Source: an uncultured Burkholderiales bacterium
GTDB taxonomy: Bacteria; Pseudomonadota; Gammaproteobacteria; Burkholderiales; Thiobacillaceae
Length of the DNA: 10,419 nucleotides
Direction of reading: 5' to 3'
NCBI GenBank assembly: GCA_937925755.1
Contig: CALAMX010000067.1
Coordinates: forward strand, 1-10,419
Shown here in pieces: positions 1 through 6,647 of this stretch (positions are counted from its first letter, which is position 1; every line of letters begins with the position of its first letter). The translations under genes and the position numbers were made by a program. The notes under the pieces were generated by a model. It searched no databases, was not told the DNA's origin, and saw only the letters and a program-made list of their open reading frames with translations.

Positions 1-2
1 TC

Positions 3-398
3 GTCTCGGCGCGTGCCCTCATCGGCCTCTACAGCAATGCGGAGGGGATGCAGGTCTGGCATCACTTGGTGTCCACACCGTTGTTCCACGTCGAACTGTG
101 GATCGGCCTATTGCTCCCCCTCGTGCTGATGCTGCTCGGCACCACGCGCACGAACGCCAAGATGCAGACCCTGGCAGCTCTGCTGGTGATGATCTCGCTG
201 TTCATCTCGCGTTACGACTACATCCTCGGCGGACAGCTCGTACCGCTGTTCAAAGGTGCCTGGGCACCGGCGCTGTTGTCCTACAGCCCCTCTGCCACGG
301 AATGGGCGCTGCTGCTCATGGCCATCTTCCTGGCCAACACCGTCAACGCCTGGGGCGAAAAACAATTCCGGCTTTCCTCCTGCGAGCAGGGCAGTTGA
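3..398 (+). CDS. NrfD/PsrC-family membrane subunit, 3' end only (possible arxC)
   Basis: The reading frame is open from the left edge, so the start and the first helices are outside the window; about 131 residues remain. What is visible is strongly hydrophobic, with three probable membrane helices: one around the LWIGLLLPLVLMLL stretch, one ending in the SRYDYILGGQ motif, and one near the C-terminus around EWALLLMAIFLAN. The Arg-x-Asp-Tyr then GGQ-x-x-P pattern resembles the quinone-site end of NrfD/PsrC-type subunits. These subunits anchor a molybdopterin oxidoreductase and its ferredoxin-like subunit to the membrane and exchange electrons with quinone. A TorD-type chaperone gene follows 47 bp later, which supports a molybdoenzyme operon (arx, ttr, psr/phs or soe type). 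Which enzyme it serves cannot be decided without the catalytic gene upstream. Family assignment is good; the arxC identity is a guess from order and context. Confidence 0.8.
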   Translation, partial: VSARALIGLYSNAEGMQVWHHLVSTPLFHVELWIGLLLPLVLMLLGTTRTNAKMQTLAALLVMISLFISRYDYILGGQLVPLFKGAWAPALLSYSPSATEWALLLMAIFLANTVNAWGEKQFRLSSCEQGS

Positions 399-404
399 GG
401 TGGG

Positions 405-434
405 GCGGCGGGAGGCAATCCCGCCGCTTTTTTT
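405..434 (+). terminator. Intrinsic terminator/attenuator between the NrfD gene and the torD-like gene
   Basis: A perfect 9-bp stem, GCGGCGGGA (405-413) with TCCCGCCGC (419-427), encloses a 5-nt GGCAA loop and runs straight into seven T residues (428-434). This is a textbook Rho-independent terminator. It lies in the 47-bp gap between two co-directional genes, and the likely ribosome binding site of the downstream gene (ACGGAG, 435-440) begins right after the T run. Partial read-through would therefore set a lower level of the chaperone than of the enzyme subunits. Confidence 0.85.
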
Positions 435-445
435 ACGGAGTCCCT

Positions 446-1303
446 ATGAACGAAGCAAACGCTGCCGCGCCTGACATCGATGCGCACAAGGCCGAGTTCT
501 GGCTGTGTCTGGCGCGAGCCTTTCTTACGCCGGCCACGGCGCAGAGCCAAGAGGCCTTGCGTACAGTCCTCGCCGACGACCTGGCCGAGCTTGCGCAGGC
601 TTTGGACTACCCCGTGGCGGCATCCATCGCCCGTCTGCGCAACGCCCTGTCGGCCTGGGACGAACCGGAAGATTTGTTGGTGCTCTACAGCCGGCTGTTC
701 CTGGTACCCGGCGTGGCACACCCACCGATCAACATGGGTGTGTACTTCGACGGCACACTGCACGGCGACAGCGTGCGCCGTTTGACGGAATGTTATCGGG
801 CCTGCGGTTTAGAAAAAAGCGACTCCCTCGCTGACTTGTCGGACCATGCGGCCGTACAGCTCGAGTTCGTCGCTTGGCTCTTTGCTGCCCAGGCAGCGGG
901 GCAGACCCTCCCGTTGTCTGCGCACGAATTCATCTCTACCTTCGTGTCTCGGTGGGCTCCCCTGTTACAACGCGACCTGGCGCAGGCCACGGCGTTATGC
1001 CCCCCGGAGAAAAATCCCTGGCTTGCACTGGCAGAGATTCTGGTGACGGCCGCGCAACAGGAAGCCCGCTTGGTAAATAAACCGGGGTCATCACCCGAGC
1101 CCAGCGAAATCGAACGACTCCGTCAGAAATATGCCGGCCGCATGCCGACTGCCGAGGAGATCGCGACGCTGCGCGAGCAGCTTCTCGCCCAGGGGGTGAG
1201 CGCAGACCATCTCACCAAGCTACCCGCCGAACGTGATGCCGAACGAGGGCTACACCCCATGATCCCGCCGCAGCCGCCCAAACACCTGCTGCGTTCGGCA
1301 TGA
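446..1303 (+). CDS. TorD/DmsD-type molybdoenzyme chaperone (possible arxD)
   Basis: A 285-residue soluble protein. Such chaperones bind the Tat signal or apo form of a DMSO-reductase-family catalytic subunit, help cofactor insertion and prevent premature export; they act in the cytoplasm. The all-helical TorD core covers about residues 10-209, with the family signatures YSRLFLVPG (81-89), the following PPxNMGVYFDG segment, and DHAAVQLEFVAWL (133-145). The start at 446 is chosen because ACGGAG lies 5 nt upstream; the frame stays open much further back, but there it only overlaps the NrfD gene. The core is normal in length, but a charged, probably helical tail of about 76 residues follows (210-285), longer than in most TorD proteins. 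The stop overlaps the next ATG (ATGA at 1300-1303), so translation is probably coupled to the cytochrome gene. In arx operons a TorD protein follows the NrfD subunit, but this arrangement is not unique to arx. Confidence 0.85.
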   Translation: MNEANAAAPDIDAHKAEFWLCLARAFLTPATAQSQEALRTVLADDLAELAQALDYPVAASIARLRNALSAWDEPEDLLVLYSRLFLVPGVAHPPINMGVYFDGTLHGDSVRRLTECYRACGLEKSDSLADLSDHAAVQLEFVAWLFAAQAAGQTLPLSAHEFISTFVSRWAPLLQRDLAQATALCPPEKNPWLALAEILVTAAQQEARLVNKPGSSPEPSEIERLRQKYAGRMPTAEEIATLREQLLAQGVSADHLTKLPAERDAERGLHPMIPPQPPKHLLRSA

Positions 1304-1821
1304 AAAGCCAGTGGGCGCATATACTGCTGCTTGGCATCGCCCTACCTGCCTGGGCCGAGATGGAAGGCGATGCATATGTGCCTGACGGCGTGCTGGATAC
1401 GCGCTCGCGTGAGTCCGTGCGCGCTCGCATTCAAGCCGAGCAGGCCGCGGAAGCCGAGCGCGAGCGGCTTCGCCAAGCCGAGTGGCGCGCCGAGCAAGCA
1501 CGTATTGCAGCAGAGGCCGCCCGGCGTCCCTATCCCGAGCGTTTGTTCGAGGCCCGTTGCGGACTATGCCACGCCCCCGAGCAACTCGCGCCCTACCGCC
1601 ACACCTGGCTCGGCTGGCAGGCAGTCATCGCTCGCATGCGTTGGCTCAACGGTGCCCCGCTGAGCCTGTCGGAGGGCAACGTCTTGGCGCGTCATCTGGC
1701 GGAACGACAAGGGGCACGGGGCTTTGCCGCGGCGCTGGAGTGGTTGCTGTTGGCCGCCGCCATCCTGGCTTTGGTATTAGCCCCATGGTTGGGCTGGCGG
1801 TGGTTGCGTAGGCATCAATGA
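1300..1821 (+). CDS. Membrane-anchored monohaem c-type cytochrome
   Basis: A 173-residue protein, translationally coupled to the chaperone gene by an ATGA overlap. An N-terminal signal peptide ends near AWA (residues 17-19). A long Ala/Glu/Arg-rich stretch (about 35-76) is probably helical or coiled coil. The haem c attachment motif CGLCH lies at 87-91, and Met113 is the nearest downstream candidate for the distal ligand. A hydrophobic segment (about 144-165) followed by WRWLRRH looks like a C-terminal membrane anchor with a positive cytoplasmic end. The protein should sit in the periplasm tethered to the inner membrane and pass electrons between the operon's molybdoenzyme and the respiratory chain. 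The haem domain is short and the helical spacer unusual; I do not recognise a named family. Function as an electron carrier is inferred from the motif and operon position. Confidence 0.8.
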   Translation: MKSQWAHILLLGIALPAWAEMEGDAYVPDGVLDTRSRESVRARIQAEQAAEAERERLRQAEWRAEQARIAAEAARRPYPERLFEARCGLCHAPEQLAPYRHTWLGWQAVIARMRWLNGAPLSLSEGNVLARHLAERQGARGFAAALEWLLLAAAILALVLAPWLGWRWLRRHQ

Positions 1822-1860
1822 GGCAGCTTTGGCTTCTGTCAGGGAATCGCTAAGCAAACT

Positions 1861-1986
1861 CTGCATAACTGGCTGCGCGGGCGCTCGGCTCAAAGAGCGG
1901 TGTTGGCTCCGGCCGCTCGCTTTCGCTCGCTTAACCTGCCTGACGGCAGGTTAGCCTACGCCGAAACTACGTTGTGGCTCCGGCCG
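1861..1986 (+). repeat. Dispersed GC-rich repeat, left copy (inverted relative to 8804-8932)
   Basis: This stretch matches the reverse complement of 8804-8932. By eye, the first 60 positions (1861-1920) differ at about 3, and the final 33 (1954-1986) at about 2. Between these conserved arms is a stem-loop whose stem sequence differs between copies. The outer end carries CTGCATAACT, the complement of AGTTATGCAG at the far end of the other copy. There is no coding signal. It looks like a palindrome-rich dispersed element of the REP or MITE kind; whether it moves is unknown. Confidence 0.8.
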
Positions 1987-2044
1987 CTCGCTCTCGCTCG
2001 CTTAACCTGCCTGACGGCAGGTTAGCCTACGCCGAAACTACGTT
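1904..2044 (+). repeat. Two tandem 71-bp repeat units, each with a hairpin
   Basis: Unit 1 (1904-1974) and unit 2 (1975-2044) are the same sequence with one internal substitution (TTT against TCT in the GCTCGC-rich part) and a difference at the last bases. Each contains a perfect 9-bp stem TAACCTGCC/GGCAGGTTA with a TGAC loop (1932-1953 and 2003-2024). The near identity points to a recent tandem duplication of part of the dispersed repeat. Confidence 0.85.
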
Positions 2045-2121
2045 TTCGGATGCTCGCCTATCTATATGATATGTCTCGCATCCTGTGCTCCGGGCGCCTT
2101 GTGCTGCATCCCGCTCGCCGG

Positions 2122-2205
2122 GTTATGCAGAGCTTCCCTAAAGGAAAGCTGCGAGCGAGGTTCTGCAGAGCTTCCTTGAGCGAGGCGAAGCCGAGCGGCC
2201 GAGGC
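2122..2205 (+). repeat. Rearranged fragment of the dispersed repeat
   Basis: Two pieces match the right-hand repeat copy in the same orientation but in swapped order. GTTATGCAG-A-GCTTCCCT (2122-2139) matches 8924-8941 with one change, and 22 identical bases at 2180-2201 match 8862-8883. A second GCAGAGCTTCC occurs at 2164-2174, and an imperfect hairpin (AGCTTCCC/GGAAAGCT) lies between. This looks like a scrambled or nested remnant. Confidence 0.6.
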
Positions 2206-2476
2206 CTAGACGCGTAACGAGTTTGCCCGTCTGCCTGGCGAACCATGCCGCGTCTTTTTGTCCGTTCGCGCCCATGGCAGGCTGTCTCGCCGCCTCGCCC
2301 ACGCAACAGTCCACCGCCACCATCGAGGCGTGGTCGATGGCTGCGACGATCCTATGGGGCAATACCATGCCCGCATCAGCACGCCAAGAAAATGCGTGCC
2401 GAGTCTCTGAACTCACAAGCTAGAGCCGAGAAACTGGGGTCGAACGGTCGAGGGACAGAGTGTGGCTGCGCGCCGC
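2206..2476. other. Intergenic stretch without a recognisable gene
   Basis: Short reading frames exist on both strands (for example 2223-2423 plus and 2138-2416 minus), but none has a convincing ribosome binding site or a product I recognise. One of them runs into the repeat at 2138-2205. This could be eroded coding sequence left by the rearrangements that brought in the repeats; I see no firm evidence for a gene. Confidence 0.4.
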
Positions 2477-2500
2477 CGTTACTATTCGGTAATAGCAACG
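2477..2500 (+). promoter_or_regulatory. Candidate upstream activator site 1 for aioBA
   Basis: An inverted repeat CGTTACTATT-CGGT-AATAGCAACG with a single mismatch between arms. It lies about 105-128 bp before the predicted start of transcription, a usual distance for an enhancer-binding activator of sigma-54. It shares GTTAC-N5-GGTA with a second site exactly 43 bp downstream, close to four helical turns. An AioR-type response regulator is the natural candidate to bind here, which is inference. Confidence 0.5.
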
Positions 2501-2520
2501 TCTTGCTCTTGGTCAAGACT

Positions 2521-2539
2521 GTTACCAAAAGGTAGTAAC
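2521..2539 (+). promoter_or_regulatory. Candidate upstream activator site 2 for aioBA
   Basis: GTTAC-CAAAA-GGTA-GTAAC has dyad ends GTTAC/GTAAC and repeats the GTTAC-N5-GGTA element of the site at 2478-2491. The 43-bp period would place both on the same face of the helix, as expected for cooperating activator dimers. The arm spacing differs from that of site 1, so the two may not be bound identically. Confidence 0.45.
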
Positions 2540-2578
2540 GATCGTTTCAACCCTTCGAATGATCAAAGTATTATTATT

Positions 2579-2594
2579 TGGCACGGGTCTTGCT
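2579..2594 (+). promoter_or_regulatory. Sigma-54 (-24/-12) promoter of aioBA
   Basis: TGGCACG-GGTC-TTGCT matches the RpoN consensus TGGCACG-N4-TTGCW at every informative position, with the invariant GG (2580-2581) and GC (2592-2593) separated by 10 nt. Transcription would start near 2605, giving a leader of about 38 nt to aioB. Sigma-54 control with an AioS/AioR two-component system is established for arsenite oxidase operons in several proteobacteria. No aioXSR gene is in this window. Confidence 0.9.
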
Positions 2595-2642
2595 TATTAG
2601 CCGGAGCGCGTCTTTGCGCGTGACGACTTAGGAGACTCTTAT

Positions 2643-3179
2643 ATGACACAGGATAGCAATCGACCCGCCCAACCTGCCCGGCGGGAATTCTTCAAAATGG
2701 GCGGGGCCATTACTGCTGGTGCTGGTGCGGCCGTGGTGGGTTTGGCCCCAGCCACGGCAGAGGCGGCGGTGGATACCTCTGCCACCTTGCCGTACAAGCC
2801 CAAGACCATCGCCCGGGTCAAGACCATGAAGGTCAACCAGCCCGTGTCCTTCAACTATCCGGACGCCGCCAGCCCCTGCCAGGCGGTGAAGATGGGCACC
2901 CCGGTTCCCGGCGGTGTTGGCCCGGACAACGATATCGTCGCTTACAGCATCCTGTGTACCCACCAAGGCTGTCCCACGGTCTATGATGCCAACGACCGCT
3001 GTTTCAAATGTCCTTGTCACTATTCCATCTTCGATGCCGAGAAGGCTGGCCAGATGGTCTGCGGTCAGGCGCCGAGCAAGCTGCCCCAGATCGTCCTGGA
3101 ATATGACGCCAAGACTGACATGATCACTGCTGTGGCCGTCAACGGCCTGATCTACGGCCGCCAGGCCAACGTGCTGTAA
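2643..3179 (+). CDS. aioB: Arsenite oxidase small subunit, Rieske 2Fe-2S protein
   Basis: A 178-residue Rieske subunit of periplasmic arsenite oxidase; it takes electrons from the AioA molybdenum/3Fe-4S subunit and passes them to a cytochrome c or azurin-type acceptor. A Tat signal is present, with twin arginines 13-14 in ARREFFKMGG and a small-residue hydrophobic stretch up to about residue 42. AioA lacks its own signal and is known to be exported with AioB. The cluster motifs are CTHQGC (105-110) and CPCH (123-126): Cys105, His107, Cys123 and His126 are the expected ligands, and Cys110 and Cys125 form the usual disulfide pair. Extra cysteines occur at 79, 120 and 140. The start is supported by AGGAG at 2630-2634 and by the promoter just upstream. 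The length is normal for AioB. It is followed after 14 nt by aioA. Confidence 0.97.
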   Translation: MTQDSNRPAQPARREFFKMGGAITAGAGAAVVGLAPATAEAAVDTSATLPYKPKTIARVKTMKVNQPVSFNYPDAASPCQAVKMGTPVPGGVGPDNDIVAYSILCTHQGCPTVYDANDRCFKCPCHYSIFDAEKAGQMVCGQAPSKLPQIVLEYDAKTDMITAVAVNGLIYGRQANVL

Positions 3180-3193
3180 GGAGGAGAGACAAC

Positions 3194-5653
3194 ATGGCAA
3201 ACGATCGCATCATCCTCCCCCCGGTCAATGCGCAAAAGACCAACATGACGTGCCACTTCTGTATCGTGGGTTGCGGCTACCACGTGTACAAGTGGCCCGA
3301 AAACAAGGAAGGCGGCAAGGCGCCACATCAAAACGCCCTGGGTCTCGACTTCCGTAAACAGCTACCCCCGTACTCAACCATTCTGTCTCCTACCCAGCAG
3401 ACCGTGATAACCGACAAACACGGCCGGCGCTACAACATCCTCATCGTCCCGGACAAGGAATGCGTAGTGAACCAGGGTGGTGGGTCCGTGCGTGGTCTGC
3501 ACATGGCGAGCTACATCCAGATGGAATCGCGCCTGAAGCACCCGCGTATCCATACTGGCGACCAGTGGCTGGACACCGATTGGAATCAGGCGCTGGCGAT
3601 CTACGCGGGTGTGACGAAAAAGGTGCTCGACAACAAAGGACCGCGTGAACTGGGCTTCGTCCTGTTCGACCATGGTGGAGCCGGCGGTGGTTTCGAGAAC
3701 ACCTGGGGTACCGGTAAATTGGTGTTTACTGCCCTGCAGGCGCCCATGACCCGCATCCACAACCGCCAGGCCTACAACTCCGAGTGCCACGCCACGCGTG
3801 AGATGGGCATCATGGAGTTGAACAACTCCTACGAGGATGCGGAAGTGGCCGACTGCATCATGGCCATCGGCGTAAACCCTTACGAGACACAGACCAACTA
3901 CTTCCTCATGCACTGGCTGCCCAACGTGCAGGGCACCACCATTGACAAGAAGAAGGAGTGGTTCCCTGGCGAGGAGGTGGGCGAGGGGCGTGTGATCTTC
4001 GTCGACCCGCGTAAGACCGCGTCCATTTCCATCTGTGAGAGCGTGGCCCCAGACCGTGTGTTGCACCTGGACATCGAGCCGGGCACCGACGTGGCCCTGT
4101 TCAACGGTCTGTTCACCTATGTAGTGGACCAAGGTTGGATCGACCGCGACTTCATCGCCAAACGCACCAAGGGCTTCGACGAGGCGGTCAAAGCCAACCG
4201 CATGAGCCTGGAGGAGTGCAGCAAGATCACCGGCGTGTCGGTGGAGAAGCTCAAGCAGGCGGCAGAGTGGGCGTACAAGCCCAAGGCCGGCGGCAAGCTC
4301 AAGCGCACCATGCACGGCTATGAAAAGGGCATCATCTGGGGCAACGACAACTATGCCATCCAATCGAGTCTGCTCGATCTAGTCATCGCCACGCACAACG
4401 TGGGCGGTCGCCGGGGTACTGGTTGCGTGCGCATGGGCGGCCACCAGGAAGGTTATGCCCGTCCGCCGCACCCCACCGGCGAGAAGATCTACCTCGACCA
4501 GGAGATCATCGCCGGCAAGGGTCAGACCCTCACTTTCTGGGGTGTGTCCACCTTCCAGACCACCTGCAACGCGGAGAACTTCCGCAATGCCGTGCTGCGC
4601 CGCTCGGAAATCGTCAAAGAGGCCATGCGCAAGGCGCGTGGTGCCACGACCGAGCAGCTCGTCGCTGCCATCTACGACGCCATCGCCAACAAGGGCGGGC
4701 TGTTCGTCACCAGCATCAACCTCTATCCGCACATCATGGAAGATGCGGCCCACCTGATGCTGCCCGCGGTACATCCGGGCGAGATGAACCTCACCTCCAT
4801 GAACGGCGAGCGGCGTTTGCGTCTGTCGGAGCGCTTCATGGACCCGCCTGGTACCGCCAAGCCCGACTGCCTGATCGCCGCGGACATCGCCAACACCCTC
4901 AAGGCGATGTACGAGAAGGAAGGCAACGCCAAGATGGCAGCCCGCTTCAAGGGCTTCAACTGGAAGACCGAGGAGGATGCCTTCAACGATGGCTTCCGCC
5001 TCATGGGCAAGGACGACGTCGGGGGTGTGATCCACAGCCAGGGCGGCGACACCGGGCATCTGGCCACCTATGAACTGCTGCGCAAGGCCGGCAACAACGG
5101 TGTGCAACTTCCGATCAAGGAGGTGAAGAACGGCAAGCTAATCGGTACGGAAATACTTTACACCGAGAAATTCGACACCCCCGACGGCTTGGCCCATTTC
5201 AAGCCCTCGCCCTGGAAGGGCTTCTTCAAACCGGTGGAGGCACAACGCGCCAAGTACCGTTTCTGGATCAACAGTGGCCGCGTCAACGAGGCCTGGCAGT
5301 CGATGTACCACGATTACTACAACCCCAACATGCGCGAGCGCTGGCCCATGGCCCCAGTGGAGATCAACCCGGAGGACGCCCGCGACCTGGGGATCGCCAG
5401 CGGTGACATCGTCGAGCTCTACAACGACTATGGTTCCACGTATGGCATGGCCTACATCGTGCCGGAGGCCAAGCGTGGCCAGGTGTTCATGCAGTTCGGC
5501 CACTTCAATGGCATCCAGGGCGATGTGACCACGGAGGCCGTGGACCGCAACGTGGTGCCCGACTACAAGCACACCTGGGCCAACATCCGCAAGGTCGCCA
5601 GCGGTACCTACAAGGCCACGGTGAGCTTCAAGTCACGCCATTACAAGGCTTGA
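3194..5653 (+). CDS. aioA: Arsenite oxidase large (molybdopterin, 3Fe-4S) subunit
   Basis: An 819-residue catalytic subunit that oxidises arsenite to arsenate at a bis-molybdopterin guanine dinucleotide centre. The N-terminal CHFCIVGC supplies the three cysteines (20, 23, 27) of the 3Fe-4S cluster. Ser98 in NQGGGSVRG stands where related enzymes have a fourth cysteine, which is diagnostic of AioA. Residues equivalent to the Alcaligenes faecalis arsenite pocket (His195, Glu203, Arg419, His423) are His189, Glu197, Arg413 and His417, the last two in RMGGHQEGY; the mapping is by motif spacing. The C-terminal molybdopterin-dinucleotide-binding domain starts around residue 680. The start has an almost ideal ribosome binding site (AGGAGGAG, 3179-3186) overlapping the aioB stop. 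There is no signal peptide, as expected for co-export with AioB. Length and motifs are complete, so the enzyme should be active. An intrinsic terminator follows 24 bp after the stop. Confidence 0.98.
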   Translation: MANDRIILPPVNAQKTNMTCHFCIVGCGYHVYKWPENKEGGKAPHQNALGLDFRKQLPPYSTILSPTQQTVITDKHGRRYNILIVPDKECVVNQGGGSVRGLHMASYIQMESRLKHPRIHTGDQWLDTDWNQALAIYAGVTKKVLDNKGPRELGFVLFDHGGAGGGFENTWGTGKLVFTALQAPMTRIHNRQAYNSECHATREMGIMELNNSYEDAEVADCIMAIGVNPYETQTNYFLMHWLPNVQGTTIDKKKEWFPGEEVGEGRVIFVDPRKTASISICESVAPDRVLHLDIEPGTDVALFNGLFTYVVDQGWIDRDFIAKRTKGFDEAVKANRMSLEECSKITGVSVEKLKQAAEWAYKPKAGGKLKRTMHGYEKGIIWGNDNYAIQSSLLDLVIATHNVGGRRGTGCVRMGGHQEGYARPPHPTGEKIYLDQEIIAGKGQTLTFWGVSTFQTTCNAENFRNAVLRRSEIVKEAMRKARGATTEQLVAAIYDAIANKGGLFVTSINLYPHIMEDAAHLMLPAVHPGEMNLTSMNGERRLRLSERFMDPPGTAKPDCLIAADIANTLKAMYEKEGNAKMAARFKGFNWKTEEDAFNDGFRLMGKDDVGGVIHSQGGDTGHLATYELLRKAGNNGVQLPIKEVKNGKLIGTEILYTEKFDTPDGLAHFKPSPWKGFFKPVEAQRAKYRFWINSGRVNEAWQSMYHDYYNPNMRERWPMAPVEINPEDARDLGIASGDIVELYNDYGSTYGMAYIVPEAKRGQVFMQFGHFNGIQGDVTTEAVDRNVVPDYKHTWANIRKVASGTYKATVSFKSRHYKA

Positions 5654-5677
5654 TGACTGTCCTGTGATGTCCTCCTT

Positions 5678-5715
5678 AGGCCGGCACGGGGGCCGTTTCC
5701 CGGCCGGCCTTTTTT
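5678..5715 (+). terminator. Intrinsic terminator of the aioBA operon
   Basis: The stem AGGCCGGC (5678-5685) pairs with GCCGGCCT (5703-5710), with further GC-rich pairing possible in the 17-nt loop, and ends in six T residues (5710-5715). It makes aioBA a two-gene transcript, separate from the downstream genes. Confidence 0.85.
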
Positions 5716-5888
5716 GATACAGCAGGATATGGCGCTTGCTGACGCCGTTTAATCCCTTGCTTTGATGGACTACACAAAGCGTTGTCCAGCATGATGAACG
5801 CTCACACAGAAGACGACGCCGGCTGAAACCCAGGAATAGACCGGGATCTCTTACAAAGGAGTGAGACGATGTTCTTGACCCAGCGCAA

Positions 5889-6634
5889 ATGGAACACCCC
5901 TCCACCCCCTTACCCACCATCCGCAGTGTCACACCAGTGGCCTGTCTTGGGCGAGTCTCGGTTGGGCGGACCTTGCCGCCGCCTGGCACGTCCTTCTGTT
6001 CTACGGCCTGGTCTTCGCCGGCTTGGGCTGGCTGCTCGTGAATCTGGGCTGGAGCGACTATCACTGGGCCTTGACTTTCACCTCCGGCTTTCTCCTGGTG
6101 GCCCCTATCCTGGCGACCTTTTTCTACGCCATATCCCGCGTCCGCGAGCGGGGAGAGCCTCTGGTCGACCTGATACAACCCTTTCGACTCCTTTTCGCCA
6201 ACGGCTGGATGATGGGTCTAATAGTGATCACATGGGCCATGTTGGCGAGTCTCTGGGCGCGGATCACTGCAATCATTGTGGCCATGACATCGAGGACTGA
6301 TGGTTTTGCCTATCAAAAGGGCGTTTTTCCCCATCGAGAGGGCAGCTTCTCATTTGCCAGCAATCTGCTCAATAACCCCAATCATTTGCCGGTCGTGATC
6401 GCTTTCTTTGGCGTCGGCGCCCTGTTCGCCGTGGTCGCCTTCACCCAGAATCCAATGGCGATGGCAATTTGGGCTTTGGTCACAGTACTGCTGGTTGCCA
6501 TCGGTTATCTGACTGCATTGATCGGTTTGATCGTCCTACCCCGGATGACCAATGCAATTGACGATGATCAAAGAGTTTGTGCTGCCGAGCACACGCCGAG
6601 CGTGCGTTTTGTTATAAAGACCCTACCTGCATAA
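5889..6634 (+). pseudogene. Decayed DUF2189-type integral membrane protein gene
   Basis: The intact part is a 203-residue frame from 6023, several membrane helices long, with the SGFLLVAPILA and YAISRVRERGEPL segments typical of DUF2189 proteins, whose function is unknown. The family N-terminus is also present but split. One frame starting at 5889 gives MEHPSTPLPTIRSVTPVA; the frame used by the rest of the gene then gives LSWASLGWADLAAAWHVLL. Adding one base near 5940-5943 (GGCCTG to GGCCCTG) would join them as VALSWASLGW. Further on, FAVVAF is followed directly by QNPMAMAIW, where relatives (from memory) carry about 25-30 more residues, and the last 35 residues do not look like the family C-terminus. 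A good ribosome binding site (AAAGGAG, 5856-5862) precedes an ATG at 5869 in a third frame. I read this as a pseudogene; a sequencing error would explain the frameshift but not the other defects. A shorter protein from 6023 could still be made. Confidence 0.65.
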
Positions 6635-6647
6635 CAGGACCGCCCCT

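Noticed and set aside
98..445. Long N-terminal extension of the torD-like reading frame
   Set aside because: The open frame before 446 overlaps the NrfD gene in another frame, gives an Arg/His-rich peptide without family similarity, and ATG 446 has its own ribosome binding site.
1932..1953. Terminator for the cytochrome gene
   Set aside because: The hairpin has no T run after it and belongs to a repeat found elsewhere.
1904..2044. Possible CRISPR array
   Set aside because: Only two long 71-bp units with no spacers between them; this is a simple tandem duplication.
2138..2416. Minus-strand frame of 92 codons
   Set aside because: No recognisable product, no ribosome binding site, and it runs through repeat sequence.
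3374..4363. Long minus-strand frames inside aioA (also 4379-5107)
   Set aside because: Shadows of a strongly conserved GC-rich gene; the translations are low-complexity His/Val/Gly-rich.
5759..5778. Fnr-like box before the DUF2189 gene
   Set aside because: Only one half-site (TTGAT) fits; the other half diverges.
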